64,000 bases of DNA from Alloacidobacterium dinghuense (GTDB lineage: Bacteria; Acidobacteriota; Terriglobia; Terriglobales; Acidobacteriaceae): NCBI RefSeq assembly GCF_014274465.1, contig NZ_CP060394.1, forward strand, positions 2,418,001 to 2,482,000. Reading direction: 5' to 3'. The notes beneath the pieces were generated by a model. The model worked only from the letters and a program-made list of their open reading frames with translations. It was not told where the DNA came from and searched no databases. The position numbers were made by a program, and so were the translations under genes. Below, piece by piece: positions 43,259-53,155 of this stretch (the first letter of the stretch is position 1; each line of letters opens with the position of its first letter).

Positions 43259-45823
43259 TCAATTCAGTGTGACGTTCGCGGACAGGGGAGTGTCCTCGCA
43301 GGAGTCGCCCACGCGTACCACAAACTGTCCGGGATCGATGGTCCATTTGTGGGCGGTGTCGTCCCAATAGCTGAAGGCACGCGCATCCAGCGTAAGCGTG
43401 ATGTGCTTCGTCTCTCCCGAGGCCAGGTGAACCTTTTCAAAGCCTTTCAGTTCACGCTCCGGGCGCTTCGCTTTGGCTGACGGGTCGGAGACATAAAGCT
43501 GCGGAACTTCTGCGCCCTCCATGCCGCCGGTGTTCTTCACATCGAAGGTCACAGTAACGGGCGAACCGGACTTCGCCGCCGCAGCGACCTCCAGGTTTGA
43601 GAAGCTGAACGTCGTGTAGCTCAGCCCGAATCCAAACGGGAACAGCGGATGCTTGCCAGTCGTGGTCCAGTAGCGATAGCCAACCATCAGGCCGTCGCCA
43701 TACTTCACATGTCCCACTGTGATGTCGACTGGCGGACGGCCGGGTTCGTCCACGTGCAGCGTTGTATCAGCGCCTTTGACTGGGTAATAGTACGGATACG
43801 AGGGGTTCTCCTCCCAACTGCGATCGAAGCTGATCGGCAGCTTGCCCTCGGGGTTGTGCTTGCCGAAGAGAACCTCGGCAATTGCGGTGCCGCCTTCCTG
43901 GCCTGGATAGTAGGTATGCAGGAGCGCGGGAACCTTGTCGAGCCAGCGCCGCGTGTCCGTTGCGCCGCCGCCCGTCAGCGTGATGACGGTGTGGGAATTG
44001 GCCGCGGTGACTGCCTCAATTAGCGCATCCTGTCCCCAGGGCAGTGTGAAGGTGCGGTCGGAGCCCTCCATTTCGGTACTGTTGTTATAGCCCACTGAGA
44101 CGACAACCACATCCGCAATCGACGCGTACTGCTTCACTTCTTCGGAGATCATTCCGGCTTCGCTGACGATTCCAAGTCCGAAGTGGCTTCCGGCCATCGT
44201 CGGAAGATAATCGGCTTCCACCTTGATGGTCTGCCCGGCGCTAAGTTCCACGCTGGCCGACAGGGGCGACTGTCCTTCTACCTGCTTCTGCTCGAGAACC
44301 TGTTTGCCGTCAATCGAAATCCTGTATTTTTCGCCTCCGCCTGCGCCTGCCAGGATCATGTACTTCCCGGCTTTGTCCGCCTTGAAATTTGCAGTGTAGC
44401 GGATGGTGCGCGGCGACTTGTCGGCGCGGCTCCACCACGCCGGGTTGTAGTCGGTGATGTTGTCCTGGATCGAGTTCTCCGGGGTACCCGTGAAGTCCTT
44501 GCTTGGGTATGTGGCCACTCTGATGGGGCCATCCCAGTGCGAACGCGAGAAGACATCTGCTAAATCGGGGAGACCGCGTGTGTAGAGCACTTGCACATCG
44601 GGTCCAACGAGGTTCGCAATGCCCGTCACGATGCTCGCTGGCGTGAATGGCGTCGCCTCTGACGATCCGCCACCGCTGGGCACGGCCGGCCATGCGTCCG
44701 GGCCGATGATCGCTATGGTCTTGATCTTCGCGGCATTCAGCGGAAGGAAATGGCCATCGTTCTTCAGGAGCGTCAGGCTTTCGCGCGCGCCTTGCAAGGC
44801 CACTGCGCGGTCAGCGAGGGAATAGGTAGAGTTTGCAGGGTCGAACTGCGGCCGTTCGGTGAATCCATAGCGCAATTCCGTACGCAACAGCCGCAGCACC
44901 TTATCGTCAATGGTCGATTCCTTAACCGTTCCCGCCGTGATTGCGGGCAGCAGACCCTTCGCGTTCATGAAACGCCCGCTCGGCATCTCCAGATCGAGCC
45001 CGCCGTTGGCTGCTCCAATGCTGTCGTAGGTCGAATCCCAATCGGACATCAGGATGCCGTGGAATCCCCACTCGCCCTTCAGCACTTTGAGATTGAGGAA
45101 CTCGTTCTGCGTTGCATGGACATTGTTGACTAGGTTGTAGGAATTCATCACTGCATCCACGTGCGCTCTGGTTACGGCTGCTTCGAACGAGGGCAGGTAG
45201 ATCTCGCGCAGGGTGCGCTCGTCGACCTCGGCGCTGGTGTCATGCCGGCTATATTCCTCGTTGTTGGCGGCGAAGTGCTTGACCGTGGCGATCACGCCCT
45301 GCGACTGGACACCTTCGATGTACGACACCGCCAACGCGGAGTTCAGGTACGGGTCCTCGGAAAGATACTCGAAGTTGCGCCCATCCACGGGGGAGCGTGC
45401 GATGTTGACGCCGGGCCCAAGCAGAAAGTTTACATTGCGAACGCGGGCATCCCTGCCCAGGCTCTCGCCCAGCTTGCGGGCAAAGTCCACATCCCACGTT
45501 GCGGCCAGTGCGGCTCCGCCGGCGTAGGCCGTCGTCGGGCCCCAGCTGCGTACGCCGACGGAGGCATCGGACATTTTGAATCGCGGCAAGCCGACGGAAG
45601 GCATTGCATTGGTATACAGGTCGTCGACGCCGCTGATTAACTTGATTTTCTCCTCCAAGGTGAGCTTGGCCAGCATTGCCTTGGCTTTGGCCTCAATCGT
45701 TGGTGAGTCCGGTACTGGAGCCTGCGCCGCGGCGGCCATCGATGCGGCCATCAAGCCCGCACACAAGTATGCCGATACGCGCTGCGAAAACGTTTCAATA
45801 AAGGATTGCGTTATTTTCTTCAT
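43259..45823 (-). CDS. bglX: GH3 beta-glucosidase with PA14 insert
   Basis: Exported beta-glucosidase-type hydrolase, 854 aa. Signal peptide to about AAAAQA. The GH3 N-domain holds GPGVNIARSPVDGRNFEYLSEDP and VKHFAANNEE; the nucleophile is D261 (ILMSDWD). The second GH3 domain is split by a PA14 domain (about 430-552), which often binds sugars. A fibronectin-III-like C-domain ends the protein. Together with the GH15-like gene 95 bp upstream it suggests oligo- or polyglucan use. Symbol given by family likeness only. Confidence 0.88.
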   Translation of the reverse strand: MKKITQSFIETFSQRVSAYLCAGLMAASMAAAAQAPVPDSPTIEAKAKAMLAKLTLEEKIKLISGVDDLYTNAMPSVGLPRFKMSDASVGVRSWGPTTAYAGGAALAATWDVDFARKLGESLGRDARVRNVNFLLGPGVNIARSPVDGRNFEYLSEDPYLNSALAVSYIEGVQSQGVIATVKHFAANNEEYSRHDTSAEVDERTLREIYLPSFEAAVTRAHVDAVMNSYNLVNNVHATQNEFLNLKVLKGEWGFHGILMSDWDSTYDSIGAANGGLDLEMPSGRFMNAKGLLPAITAGTVKESTIDDKVLRLLRTELRYGFTERPQFDPANSTYSLADRAVALQGARESLTLLKNDGHFLPLNAAKIKTIAIIGPDAWPAVPSGGGSSEATPFTPASIVTGIANLVGPDVQVLYTRGLPDLADVFSRSHWDGPIRVATYPSKDFTGTPENSIQDNITDYNPAWWSRADKSPRTIRYTANFKADKAGKYMILAGAGGGEKYRISIDGKQVLEQKQVEGQSPLSASVELSAGQTIKVEADYLPTMAGSHFGLGIVSEAGMISEEVKQYASIADVVVVSVGYNNSTEMEGSDRTFTLPWGQDALIEAVTAANSHTVITLTGGGATDTRRWLDKVPALLHTYYPGQEGGTAIAEVLFGKHNPEGKLPISFDRSWEENPSYPYYYPVKGADTTLHVDEPGRPPVDITVGHVKYGDGLMVGYRYWTTTGKHPLFPFGFGLSYTTFSFSNLEVAAAAKSGSPVTVTFDVKNTGGMEGAEVPQLYVSDPSAKAKRPERELKGFEKVHLASGETKHITLTLDARAFSYWDDTAHKWTIDPGQFVVRVGDSCEDTPLSANVTLN

Positions 45824-45918
45824 AACCGAGGAAGATTATGTCGCCTGATTGCCGCGGGCTTTCTGGTCTTCGCTTTCTTCATTGCGTATGGTGTCATGTC
45901 GTGGGTAGAAACCCAAAA

Positions 45919-47850
45919 TCAATGTTTACTATCCGACCTTGCCCGCTCTAAAACGTCGAGGATATAGACTCCCGCGCCGTATCCGACCATAGGTCTAGCT
46001 CCCGTCGGATCACCCAGCTCTCCTGGGAAGAGGGTGCAAGGTACAGAAACATACATTTCGGGGATAATGTTGTGGTCGGCGGCTGCCTTGTCCACGATGC
46101 GCTTGAGAATGGCAGCCGCCTCGTCATTGCGGCCCATGCTCCGATACACTTCGGCCAGACTGATATCGACAAACAAGAATTCCTGGCGCTCATACCAATA
46201 TTCAAAGATTTTCGGATCTGTATATGTGCTGCGGACGCGCCGGTAGCCACCGGAAGCAACTTTCAGAAGCGCCATCCTCTCCACCGTGCTGCGCACCACA
46301 GCAGGGTCGGTAACAATGCCAAAATTAATCACCGCTAGCAGCGCGCCATCGATATCGTTCTTCACTCCTTCTTCCATCGTTCCCCTCAGCTTGCCGTCTC
46401 GAATAAAAGCGGCGTTGAATCCTTGCTCGAGTTGCGTGATGTGATTCAGAACGTCGGTTCGGGTGGCCTGGTCTCCCTCACGGCGCGCGACTCCAGCGAA
46501 GGTTTTTAGGCCAACGATAGCGATCGCCGTCGAAAAGGCAAAATGTTTCTTGTCCTTCTGATGCTCCTCCCAGATGGACGTGTCCTCGGAGACGATCAAG
46601 CCATGGTCGTATTGGTCGAGGTTCGCCAGCAGCGGTTTCACGATATAGTCCCTGGCACTTTCGTACAGCCGGCCGCGGTAGGTTGGCGTCGCAAGCAACG
46701 TCGGGTCGTCGTATTGCCGCAGGTACTCACCCAGCACCCAGAGCACAAGACCCCAATCGTCGAACTCAATATTGGTACTACCCTCCATGGTGAAGAATGG
46801 TTCTTCGGAACCGTCGCCGAAATAGCGCACGACCGAGATCTGATAATCTGCGCCTCGCGTTTGTTTGCGCATCTTTCCCGTAGGTTGAGCATTGAAGTAA
46901 GCCAGCAGTGCGGCTCGCGCCTCGTCCCGGTGCCCCATACGCGCCAGCGCCACCGTAGCGTATGCCATGTCGCGCACCCAGGGCGTGAACCACACCCCGT
47001 CGGGCAAGCTGGCAACGATGAGGCCGTTGTTGTTTCTCCCCGGGCGGCGGTTAGGCTCACGGCTCTGCGCCATGCGGAGCATGACCTCGCTTTGACGCCA
47101 CAGATGCCGTTCTCTTTCGTCCGCGAAAGAAGCAGCTGGCTTGACGCGCCAGCGCTCGAGCTCCGTAATCTCCCGGTTCATCAGTGCGCGCGGCGCGAGT
47201 CCGGCCTGCCACTGGTTGAATTCCCGAACCGTCTGTTCCAGATCGCGGTCGCTTTCCAAGGAAATCAGTGCCCATGTGAGCCTGTTGGCCAGATACTGCT
47301 GTTCCCCTGCCGACTCATTCCGCTTCGGCCCGAGTGGAATAAGCAATAAGGACTCCTCAATCCCGTCGAATTTCAGCAGCTCAATTTCGGTGTTAGATAT
47401 CTGCGCAACTCTGTGTGACGTGACGGGTCGGCTCCATTCAACTCTGAAGCCACTGGGGGGCGCCGTCGCAGGACCGGGCTCCCAGCTGATGATGAGGGCT
47501 GCTCGCCGTAGACCAAAAGGCATGAAGAAAAAACCGTCACCGGCGCCGCTGCTGGCCTGGATGACGTGCGAATCTTCCTCATAGTCTGCCGGTACGCTTT
47601 GTGCGCCTCGGTCGCTCCAACTGAGACTTTTGATGAAGTTCGCGGTTTCAACTCCTTCGCTTAGCGGATTTAGAGGGTCTGGTCGGACAAAACTGTAAGG
47701 ATGCGCATAGAACCTGGTCACCATCGCAGTCTGCGGAGAAACCACGGCGAATCCAAAACCGTTCCCGGTAACCAGATTTGTAGCAAAGGCAGACGAGCAT
47801 GTCAGAAGGGTTGCACAGATGTGAGAGGCAAGACGGCGTTTGAAGCTCAT
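45919..47850 (-). CDS. GH15-like exported glucoamylase-type protein
   Basis: 643 aa with signal peptide (to about SSAFA). An N-terminal beta-sandwich (about 25-260) precedes an alpha/alpha toroid: PDGVWFTPWVRDMAYATVALARMGH, DDWGLVLWVLGEY and SIWEEHQKDKKHFAFSTAIAI. These carry the acidic residues used as general acid/base in glucoamylases and relatives. First gene of the operon with GH3. Substrate (starch-like or other alpha-glucan) is inferred. Confidence 0.75.
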   Translation of the reverse strand: MSFKRRLASHICATLLTCSSAFATNLVTGNGFGFAVVSPQTAMVTRFYAHPYSFVRPDPLNPLSEGVETANFIKSLSWSDRGAQSVPADYEEDSHVIQASSGAGDGFFFMPFGLRRAALIISWEPGPATAPPSGFRVEWSRPVTSHRVAQISNTEIELLKFDGIEESLLLIPLGPKRNESAGEQQYLANRLTWALISLESDRDLEQTVREFNQWQAGLAPRALMNREITELERWRVKPAASFADERERHLWRQSEVMLRMAQSREPNRRPGRNNNGLIVASLPDGVWFTPWVRDMAYATVALARMGHRDEARAALLAYFNAQPTGKMRKQTRGADYQISVVRYFGDGSEEPFFTMEGSTNIEFDDWGLVLWVLGEYLRQYDDPTLLATPTYRGRLYESARDYIVKPLLANLDQYDHGLIVSEDTSIWEEHQKDKKHFAFSTAIAIVGLKTFAGVARREGDQATRTDVLNHITQLEQGFNAAFIRDGKLRGTMEEGVKNDIDGALLAVINFGIVTDPAVVRSTVERMALLKVASGGYRRVRSTYTDPKIFEYWYERQEFLFVDISLAEVYRSMGRNDEAAAILKRIVDKAAADHNIIPEMYVSVPCTLFPGELGDPTGARPMVGYGAGVYILDVLERARSDSKH

Positions 47851-48065
47851 GACCAGCTAGTTTCGATCCCAACAGCTACATTCCGCAACTAACGGAGGAT
47901 GTCCGCGGGCGCTTACAGATGCTTGACGCTCAGTCTCCGGATAGCCGGTAATAACCTGACAACAAGTGTTGGATCTGAGGTCATTCCTGACCGGCAAAAC
48001 TTAGCATCCGTAAGTGACTGGCCATGTTATTTCATCCTAGCGAAGCGCTGTTCAGTAAAGTCGGT

Positions 48066-48776
48066 TCATCCGACGGGCGACAGTGGATTGGGCAGGATGC
48101 CGTCATTGGAGAGAATGACCGCCCGCTCAATTACGTTCTGCAGTTCGCGGATATTGCCAGGCCAGTCGTGGGCGATGAGTGCAAACATTGTTTCCTGAGG
48201 AATTTGAGAGATTCTCTTCCCCAGTTGCCGAGAGAACTTCTCCACGAAGTGCACCACGAGGGGGACAATGTCGTCCCGTCGCTCGCGCAGTGGCGGCAAT
48301 GTGACTGGGAATACATTCAGGCGATAGTAGAGATCGCGGCGGAATTCGTTTCGCCGGACCATCTCGGTTAAATCCCGATGGGTCGCGGCGACCACTCGGA
48401 CGTTAACCCGATGAGTTCGACCGCTTCCCAACCGTTCGAATTCCTGTTCCTGCAGCACTCGCAGCAGTTTGGACTGCGAAACCAGCGGAATATCGCCGAT
48501 TTCGTCGAGAAACAGCGTACCTGTGTGCGCCATTTCGAATCGACCGATCTTCTGTGCAATGGCACCGGTAAAGGCGCCCTTCTCATGTCCAAAGAGTTCG
48601 CTTTCCAGTAAATCAAAGGGTATGGCAGCACAGTTTAACGTGATGAATGGGCGGCCAAATCGTGCGCTGATTGCATGAATGCTGCGGGCGATTAACTCCT
48701 TGCCCGTGCCCGTCTCACCACGAATCAGTACGGTTGAATCTGTGAATAAAATCCTCAATCTATGTGTTGTTACCAA
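48066..48776 (-). pseudogene. Sigma54 activator AAA+ core fragment
   Basis: 236 aa, opening with a non-ATG codon. Walker [22 protein letters not shown] (the sigma54-contact loop), [10 protein letters not shown] and [16 protein letters not shown] are complete. The regulatory domain upstream and the Fis-type DNA-binding helix downstream are missing, so it cannot bind enhancers as it stands. The 215-bp region after its stop shows nothing. Probably a truncated NtrC/FhlA-type gene. Confidence 0.75.
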
Positions 48777-48799
48777 GTGAATAATGAAGGAGTGTCCGG

Positions 48800-49445
48800 A
48801 TGCCCTGTCCTTATTGCAATTGCTCGGCCTGCCTTAAGTGCTCTGAGACCGAGGCTGTGTGTTCCACGTGCGGCAAGAGTTCAGCGCTTGCCACGTGGGG
48901 CAAGGTTCCCAAGCGGGTTGCTGAATCGTACCCGGAGGGTACTCACGGCGCAAAAAAACGGGCGCAGAAGCGCTTGAAAACATCCGGAAAAACGCATCAG
49001 TCTGAACATACGGTCGGGTACGAGGTTTTTGGCGATTCGCTTGACCGAGGCAAGTCGCCGTTTGCCCAAGTGATTGAGAATAGAGCTCCGGCCTATCAAG
49101 AAGAACTGGATGCGCACCGCGGTCATATCGGAACCGGAACCTGGAAAGACTATCGAAAAACAGGAGTGTCTTCCGATCAATACAGGCGGGACCAGCGCCG
49201 CATGGTGAGCAACAAGCAGGTAGGCAATGCAGTGCAATTCAATCAGTTGAACTACGCCTATCAGCCGGAATTTCGCAATCCAGATCCAGCGGCTAAGCCG
49301 GAGCTGGAGAAAGCAGACGACAGCTTTGAGCGCATGGTCATAAGTTTTCAGCCGGTGCCGTTCAAGTTTGGCGATACATGGTCGCAGGTGCCGGTCACGG
49401 GTGCTGAAAAGGCTGAGATGCTGCTGGCGCGCAAGGAGGCTCGCA
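48800..49445 (+). CDS. Cysteine-rich (zinc-ribbon) protein, C-terminus replaced
   Basis: Good ribosome site AAGGAG before ATG 48800. The N-terminus has seven cysteines in the first 24 residues (CPYC, CSAC, CSTC-type pairs), then a basic linker ([11 protein letters not shown]) and an unfamiliar region of about 150 aa ([35 protein letters not shown]). Near residue 215 the frame runs out of phase through a DUF2306 relic until 49978. The native end is therefore lost or fused. Function unknown. Confidence 0.45.
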
Positions 49446-49733
49446 CCTCTGATCATCGCCGCCGATTCACAGGCCGTTCTATGGTTCCTGTGCACGGCAG
49501 CGGCCTTTCTGACGGCTCGCAATCGCCACATCGCCCAGCATCGTGTATGGATGATTCGCTCGTACTCCGTAACCCTCATCTTCTTCACCTCCCGCCTCCT
49601 GGCCCCGGTTCCGTCCTACGGCAACATGAGCCCCGCGGGCCTCGCGACTTCGCTCTTTATTCTCCAGCTTTCAGCCCTCCTCGCTCCGGAGATCGCCCTC
49701 CACTGGAGCGCTCTCACCACGCGCCGAAAATAA
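49443..49733 (+). pseudogene. DUF2306-type membrane protein, C-terminal relic
   Basis: In the +3 frame, SQAVLWFLCTAAAFLTARN, HRVWMIRSYSVTLIFFTSRLL and SLFILQLSALLAPEIAL give the last membrane helices of the DUF2306 family (the HxxWMIRSYAxTF block). The N-terminal half is absent, and the piece abuts the cysteine-rich gene in another frame. Confidence 0.6.
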
Positions 49734-50225
49734 GCAACGTTCCCCCGCGCGTCGCGTCTCCCACGGCGACGGATGCAAACGTCGGTTCACTTCGGCGCGC
49801 CAGGCAGACCGCTCCGCCTGCCTGGTCGCGATCGGAATCTTCAGCCGTCAATGCCAGGAAAAGCGCAGAATCGGAAACATCGAGGACCTTACCATCGAAA
49901 CAAACGCGTGGAGCCAACGCATCAACCAAAACCAACCCACCATCAAGTGGAAGTTCACACGGAAAAAAGCCAGGCTAATGATGAAGTACAATATTGCGCG
50001 GTCGTGACACTAGCCACCAAGAGAGCCCAGAATCCTTAACCGCACTTTCCGTCCACTTGTCCCTAATACCCCAAGAGCAGTGACCATTCAACCCGAAAGG
50101 CGGGGCAGTTGCTCCGAGTCAGATTCATAACGGCCGCCTTTTACAAGGCGTACGCGAAGTGCCCCAGTCAAATTTCCGAAGCCTACGACCAACCGCCTTG
50201 TCGGAAATTGACTTCGAACATCCAT

Positions 50226-50471
50226 TCATCGCAAGACCTGAACCGGCCGGAAGCGAAGCGCTTTCGCGTCAAACTCGCCAATCTCAACATCCCGAAAATA
50301 GACCTTGTAGAAGTCTTCGTCGACCTGCTCGAAGCCGAGAATCTCAAATCGTAAAACCTCGCTGATGAATACCCTGCCTTTGTGCCAGCTCATGTCGCCG
50401 CTGTTGTTCACTTTGCGAAGCATAAACCCATGCGGATAAACGAACTCGATCGGATTTCGAGGCAGGAGCAC
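50226..50471 (-). pseudogene. Transposase C-terminal fragment (IS481-like)
   Basis: 81 codons read leftward. FMLRKVNNSGDMSWHKGRVFI then ILGFEQVDEDFYKVYF resembles the C-terminal domain of rve-type transposases (VRRVSxxGGIRWxxxWV ... LGLEEVDDGLWxVYFG). The catalytic DDE core is gone. It abuts the LysR relic. Confidence 0.55.
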
Positions 50472-50479
50472 AGAACTTG

Positions 50480-50971
50480 GCTGATATATGCTGCCTGGAG
50501 TTCACGCGGCCGCTTGAGCCTCCTTACGATGCCCAGCTCCGCTCCGAACTGCTGTATACGGACCCAGTGGTGGCGGTACTTCCCGCAGATCATCCGCTCG
50601 CGGGTGGGCCTCCGCCTTCGTGATCTGGCCGATGAGCGCTTCGTCGTATGCGACAGAGACATCGCGCCCACTTTCTTCGATAAGATCACTTCACTCTGTG
50701 CGCAGGCAGGTTTTTCACCGAACATTGTTCAGGCATCGAATCTCGTTTCCAGCGTGCTTACCTTGGTAGAAGCGGGCGAAGGCGTAACGCTGCTGCCTTC
50801 CGGCCTCCAACTTAGGCAGTTCAGCGATCTCTCCTTCTGCCCACTCATCGATCCGGGGGCGGCATCGACTTGGTCATGGCGTGGTCTCCAAATCGCGAAG
50901 GAGAAACGCACAAATCTTTTCTTGATTTCATGCGCAGCAAGAAGAAATTCATCCGAAGCTCATGTACTTGA
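50480..50971 (+). pseudogene. LysR-family regulator, effector-domain relic
   Basis: ADICCLEFTRPLEPPYDAQL and VVAVLPADHPLAGG in one frame, then LRDLADERFVVCDRD...SSVLTLVEAGEGVTLLPSGL in a second, and LVMAWSPNREGETHKSFLDF in a third. The order matches a LysR effector domain, but the DNA-binding half is missing and at least two frameshifts are present. Confidence 0.7.
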
Positions 50972-51014
50972 CCATCTGGAAAAGTGCAAGCGGGTTCCTT
51001 CCGTGCGGGCAGCA

Positions 51015-51152
51015 TTTGAAGGGGAAATCCGTGCAAGAAAACGAGGTAAGTATTGGCATTACCAATTCGAGCACAACGGTGTTCCGTATTGGGGTTCCAC
51101 GCGGGAAACCGTTAAGAGCAAGGCAGATACATTGCCAAAAGGAAAAATCTGA
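51015..51152 (+). pseudogene. Integrase N-terminal (arm-binding) relic
   Basis: RKRGKYWHYQFEHNGVPYWGSTRET resembles the arm-site-binding start of phage-type tyrosine recombinases. No core or catalytic domain follows; the next gene is an intact cupin gene. Short and therefore uncertain. Confidence 0.45.
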
Positions 51153-51163
51153 AGGGAGCAGCC

Positions 51164-51625
51164 ATGAACCTCAAAAGTCGTAGCGTAAGGATAGCCGTCA
51201 TCCTGGCGGGAGTTTCTTTGATGGCCGCATTCGCTCAAAACAGTGCGACCAATGTTGCAACTGGTCACCGTGAAGTCTTGCTGGAGACTACCAAGTCGTG
51301 GAACGGCAAACCATACGAACACTATCCGACAGGCCAGCCGCAGCTCACCACCATCAAGTTGACAATCGCACTACATACTGTCTTACCGTGGCACACTCAC
51401 CCATTTCCGAATTCTGTCTACGTGCTCTCAGGCACTCTCACGCTACACGATCGGGACAGCGGCAAAACTCTGGTGGTTCATCATGGACAAGCCGTCGGAG
51501 AGTCAGTCGACGATGTTCATCGTGGCGAATCAGGCGACGAACCCACCGTGCTTCTCATTACATATGCTGGCACCCCAGGTGCTCCGACCTCGATCCCTGC
51601 AAAGGGCGAGAAGGCAGAGTACTGA
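51164..51625 (+). CDS. Exported cupin protein
   Basis: 153 aa, ATG behind GAAGGGAG. Signal peptide to about AAFAQ. Cupin motif 1 (PWHTHPFPNSVYVLSGTLTL) keeps both histidines but lacks the usual glutamate. Motif 2 has DDVHRGES. Metal binding is likely, activity unknown. It is the only intact gene in the 47.9-52.5 kb fragment field. Confidence 0.8.
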   Translation: MNLKSRSVRIAVILAGVSLMAAFAQNSATNVATGHREVLLETTKSWNGKPYEHYPTGQPQLTTIKLTIALHTVLPWHTHPFPNSVYVLSGTLTLHDRDSGKTLVVHHGQAVGESVDDVHRGESGDEPTVLLITYAGTPGAPTSIPAKGEKAEY

Positions 51626-52540
51626 CCAGAGGGATCAGAACACATTGGTCGATAATCTCCACCAATTCACAGGTTCAACAAGATGTCATCATCAGAGTTC
51701 TGGCTATGTCGCCACCCATCTCAGCGCCCTCTTCAGCACCCTCAAGCTCGTGAAGTTGTTAATGTTTCAGCAGACCTCTGCCTCTATTCGGCAGAGGTCT
51801 GGTATTCAATACATTCGTCCAACCTCCGAAACTTCCTTACACCCTTGCCTGTGTTCAGTCTGAAGCCGACTTCATTCACATAGCATGTCGCCGTCTTGCT
51901 GCAGCGTCGAGATGATTGCAACATAAGGCCTTGAGCTCTCTAGATCGCCTCTATCAGCCTTTTGCGGTTTGGAGACTCGATGGCTTCGGAAAGCATTTTG
52001 CAGGCGGTTTCAGATGCGTTGGCTTGGGAGATTGAGAATATATATAGATGTTGAGAGGAACGCTCAGCACCCTCTTGAGCACCCTTATATGGCCATAAAC
52101 AACTTAATGTCTGAGGTTTATGGCTGGGGACGACGGGGCTCGAACCCGCGACCTCTGCCGTGACAGCAAAAAGGAAAATCGTAACTAACAGAAAATAGCG
52201 TCACGGGTGGCCTCTTTTGGCGCTATTGGGAACGATCAGGACCCTTAATGGACCCGCGTCCTCTGCCCTGTAAACCTCTGCCCTGACCTCCGCTTTTAGG
52301 CAACGGTCGTGTGTCTGCTAAGCCTGCGAGCCTCTAAAAGTAGGCCTACCCGGCGCAATCTAGCCTGATGCTGTCTTAATGGGAAACGTAGCCGCCAGGG
52401 CAGATGCGGAAGCGATCAAAGAGATTGAAAAGCATTACGAAACGATCAATGTAATCTTCGCTGATCGCCACGTGTGAGCAAATATTTGTTGCAACGATTA
52501 TTATCGCAACGAATTAAACAATGTGAAAGGAATAGTTAAC
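51626..52540. other. Gene-poor region with tRNA relic and hairpin
   Basis: 915 bp without a supportable gene. It holds an 11-bp perfect hairpin (AGACCTCTGCC / GGCAGAGGTCT, 51772-51800), possibly ending the cupin transcript, and the tRNA 3' fragment at 52122-52167. Short similar phrases (CAGCACCCTCTT-like) occur near 51724 and 52063. Confidence 0.5.
52122..52167 (-). pseudogene. 3' half of a tRNA (Asp-like), probable attachment-site scar
   Basis: Read leftward: CTGTCAC anticodon-loop, GGCAG, the T-arm GCGGGTTCGAGCCCCGT and the 3' acceptor strand CGTCCCCA. The loop reads GUC, the aspartate anticodon. No 5' half follows at higher coordinates. Such 3' halves are typically left by integrases that recombine at tRNA genes. 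Confidence 0.65.
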
Positions 52541-53094
52541 ATGAGCACACTCGCCACCACCCCCGCCATCAGCACCTGGAACATCGACCCGGTTCACTCC
52601 GTCGCGGAGTTCAAGGTAAAACACATGATGATCTCCAACGTAAAAGGGCAGTTCACGGGCGTAAACGGTACCCTGTCCCTGCACGAAACCGACGTGACCA
52701 ACTCCGGCGTGAAAGCCGCGATTGAGGTCGGCTCGATCAACACTCGTGATGAGGGGCGCGACGCGCACCTGAAGAGCGCCGACTTCTTTAACGCGGACGA
52801 GTTTCCCACCATGAACCTGAATTCGACGCGCGTCACGCGCAATGCCAATGGCGATCTGGTTGTCGCCGGCGACCTGACCATTCGCGGTGTGACCCGCAAA
52901 GTGGACTTCGTTGTCGATGGACCGTCTCCAGCCGCCAAGGACCCCTGGGGCAATACCCGCATCGGGCTGGCAGCGACCACCAAGATCAACCGCAAAGACT
53001 CGGCCTGACTTGGGACGCAGCACTGGAAACCGGCGGCGTACTTGTCGGCGAAGAGATCACCATTACTTTGGATCTCCAGTTCGTAAAGGCCTGA
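52541..53094 (+). pseudogene. yceI: YceI-family protein, disrupted by a single-base frameshift
   Basis: ATG 52541 behind GAAAGGAA. TWNIDPVHSVAEFKVKHMM through INRKD (about 150 aa) is a normal YceI lipocalin-like fold that binds isoprenoid-like lipids. At about 53000 the frame gives S-A-stop, but one base later FGLTWDAALETGGVLVGEE continues to a stop at 53094, exactly the expected C-terminus. One T seems lost in GACTCGGCC. No signal peptide. It may be a real mutation or a sequencing error. Confidence 0.85.
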
Positions 53095-53155
53095 ATCCAT
53101 CACCGCAGGTGAATCGATCCGGTTGTCCACCAGCGGCACCGAAGGAGGAAGAATT

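Noticed and set aside
49446-49978. C-terminal 175 codons of the long cysteine-rich frame
   Set aside because: Pro/Ser/Arg-rich noise produced by reading a DUF2306 relic in the wrong frame.
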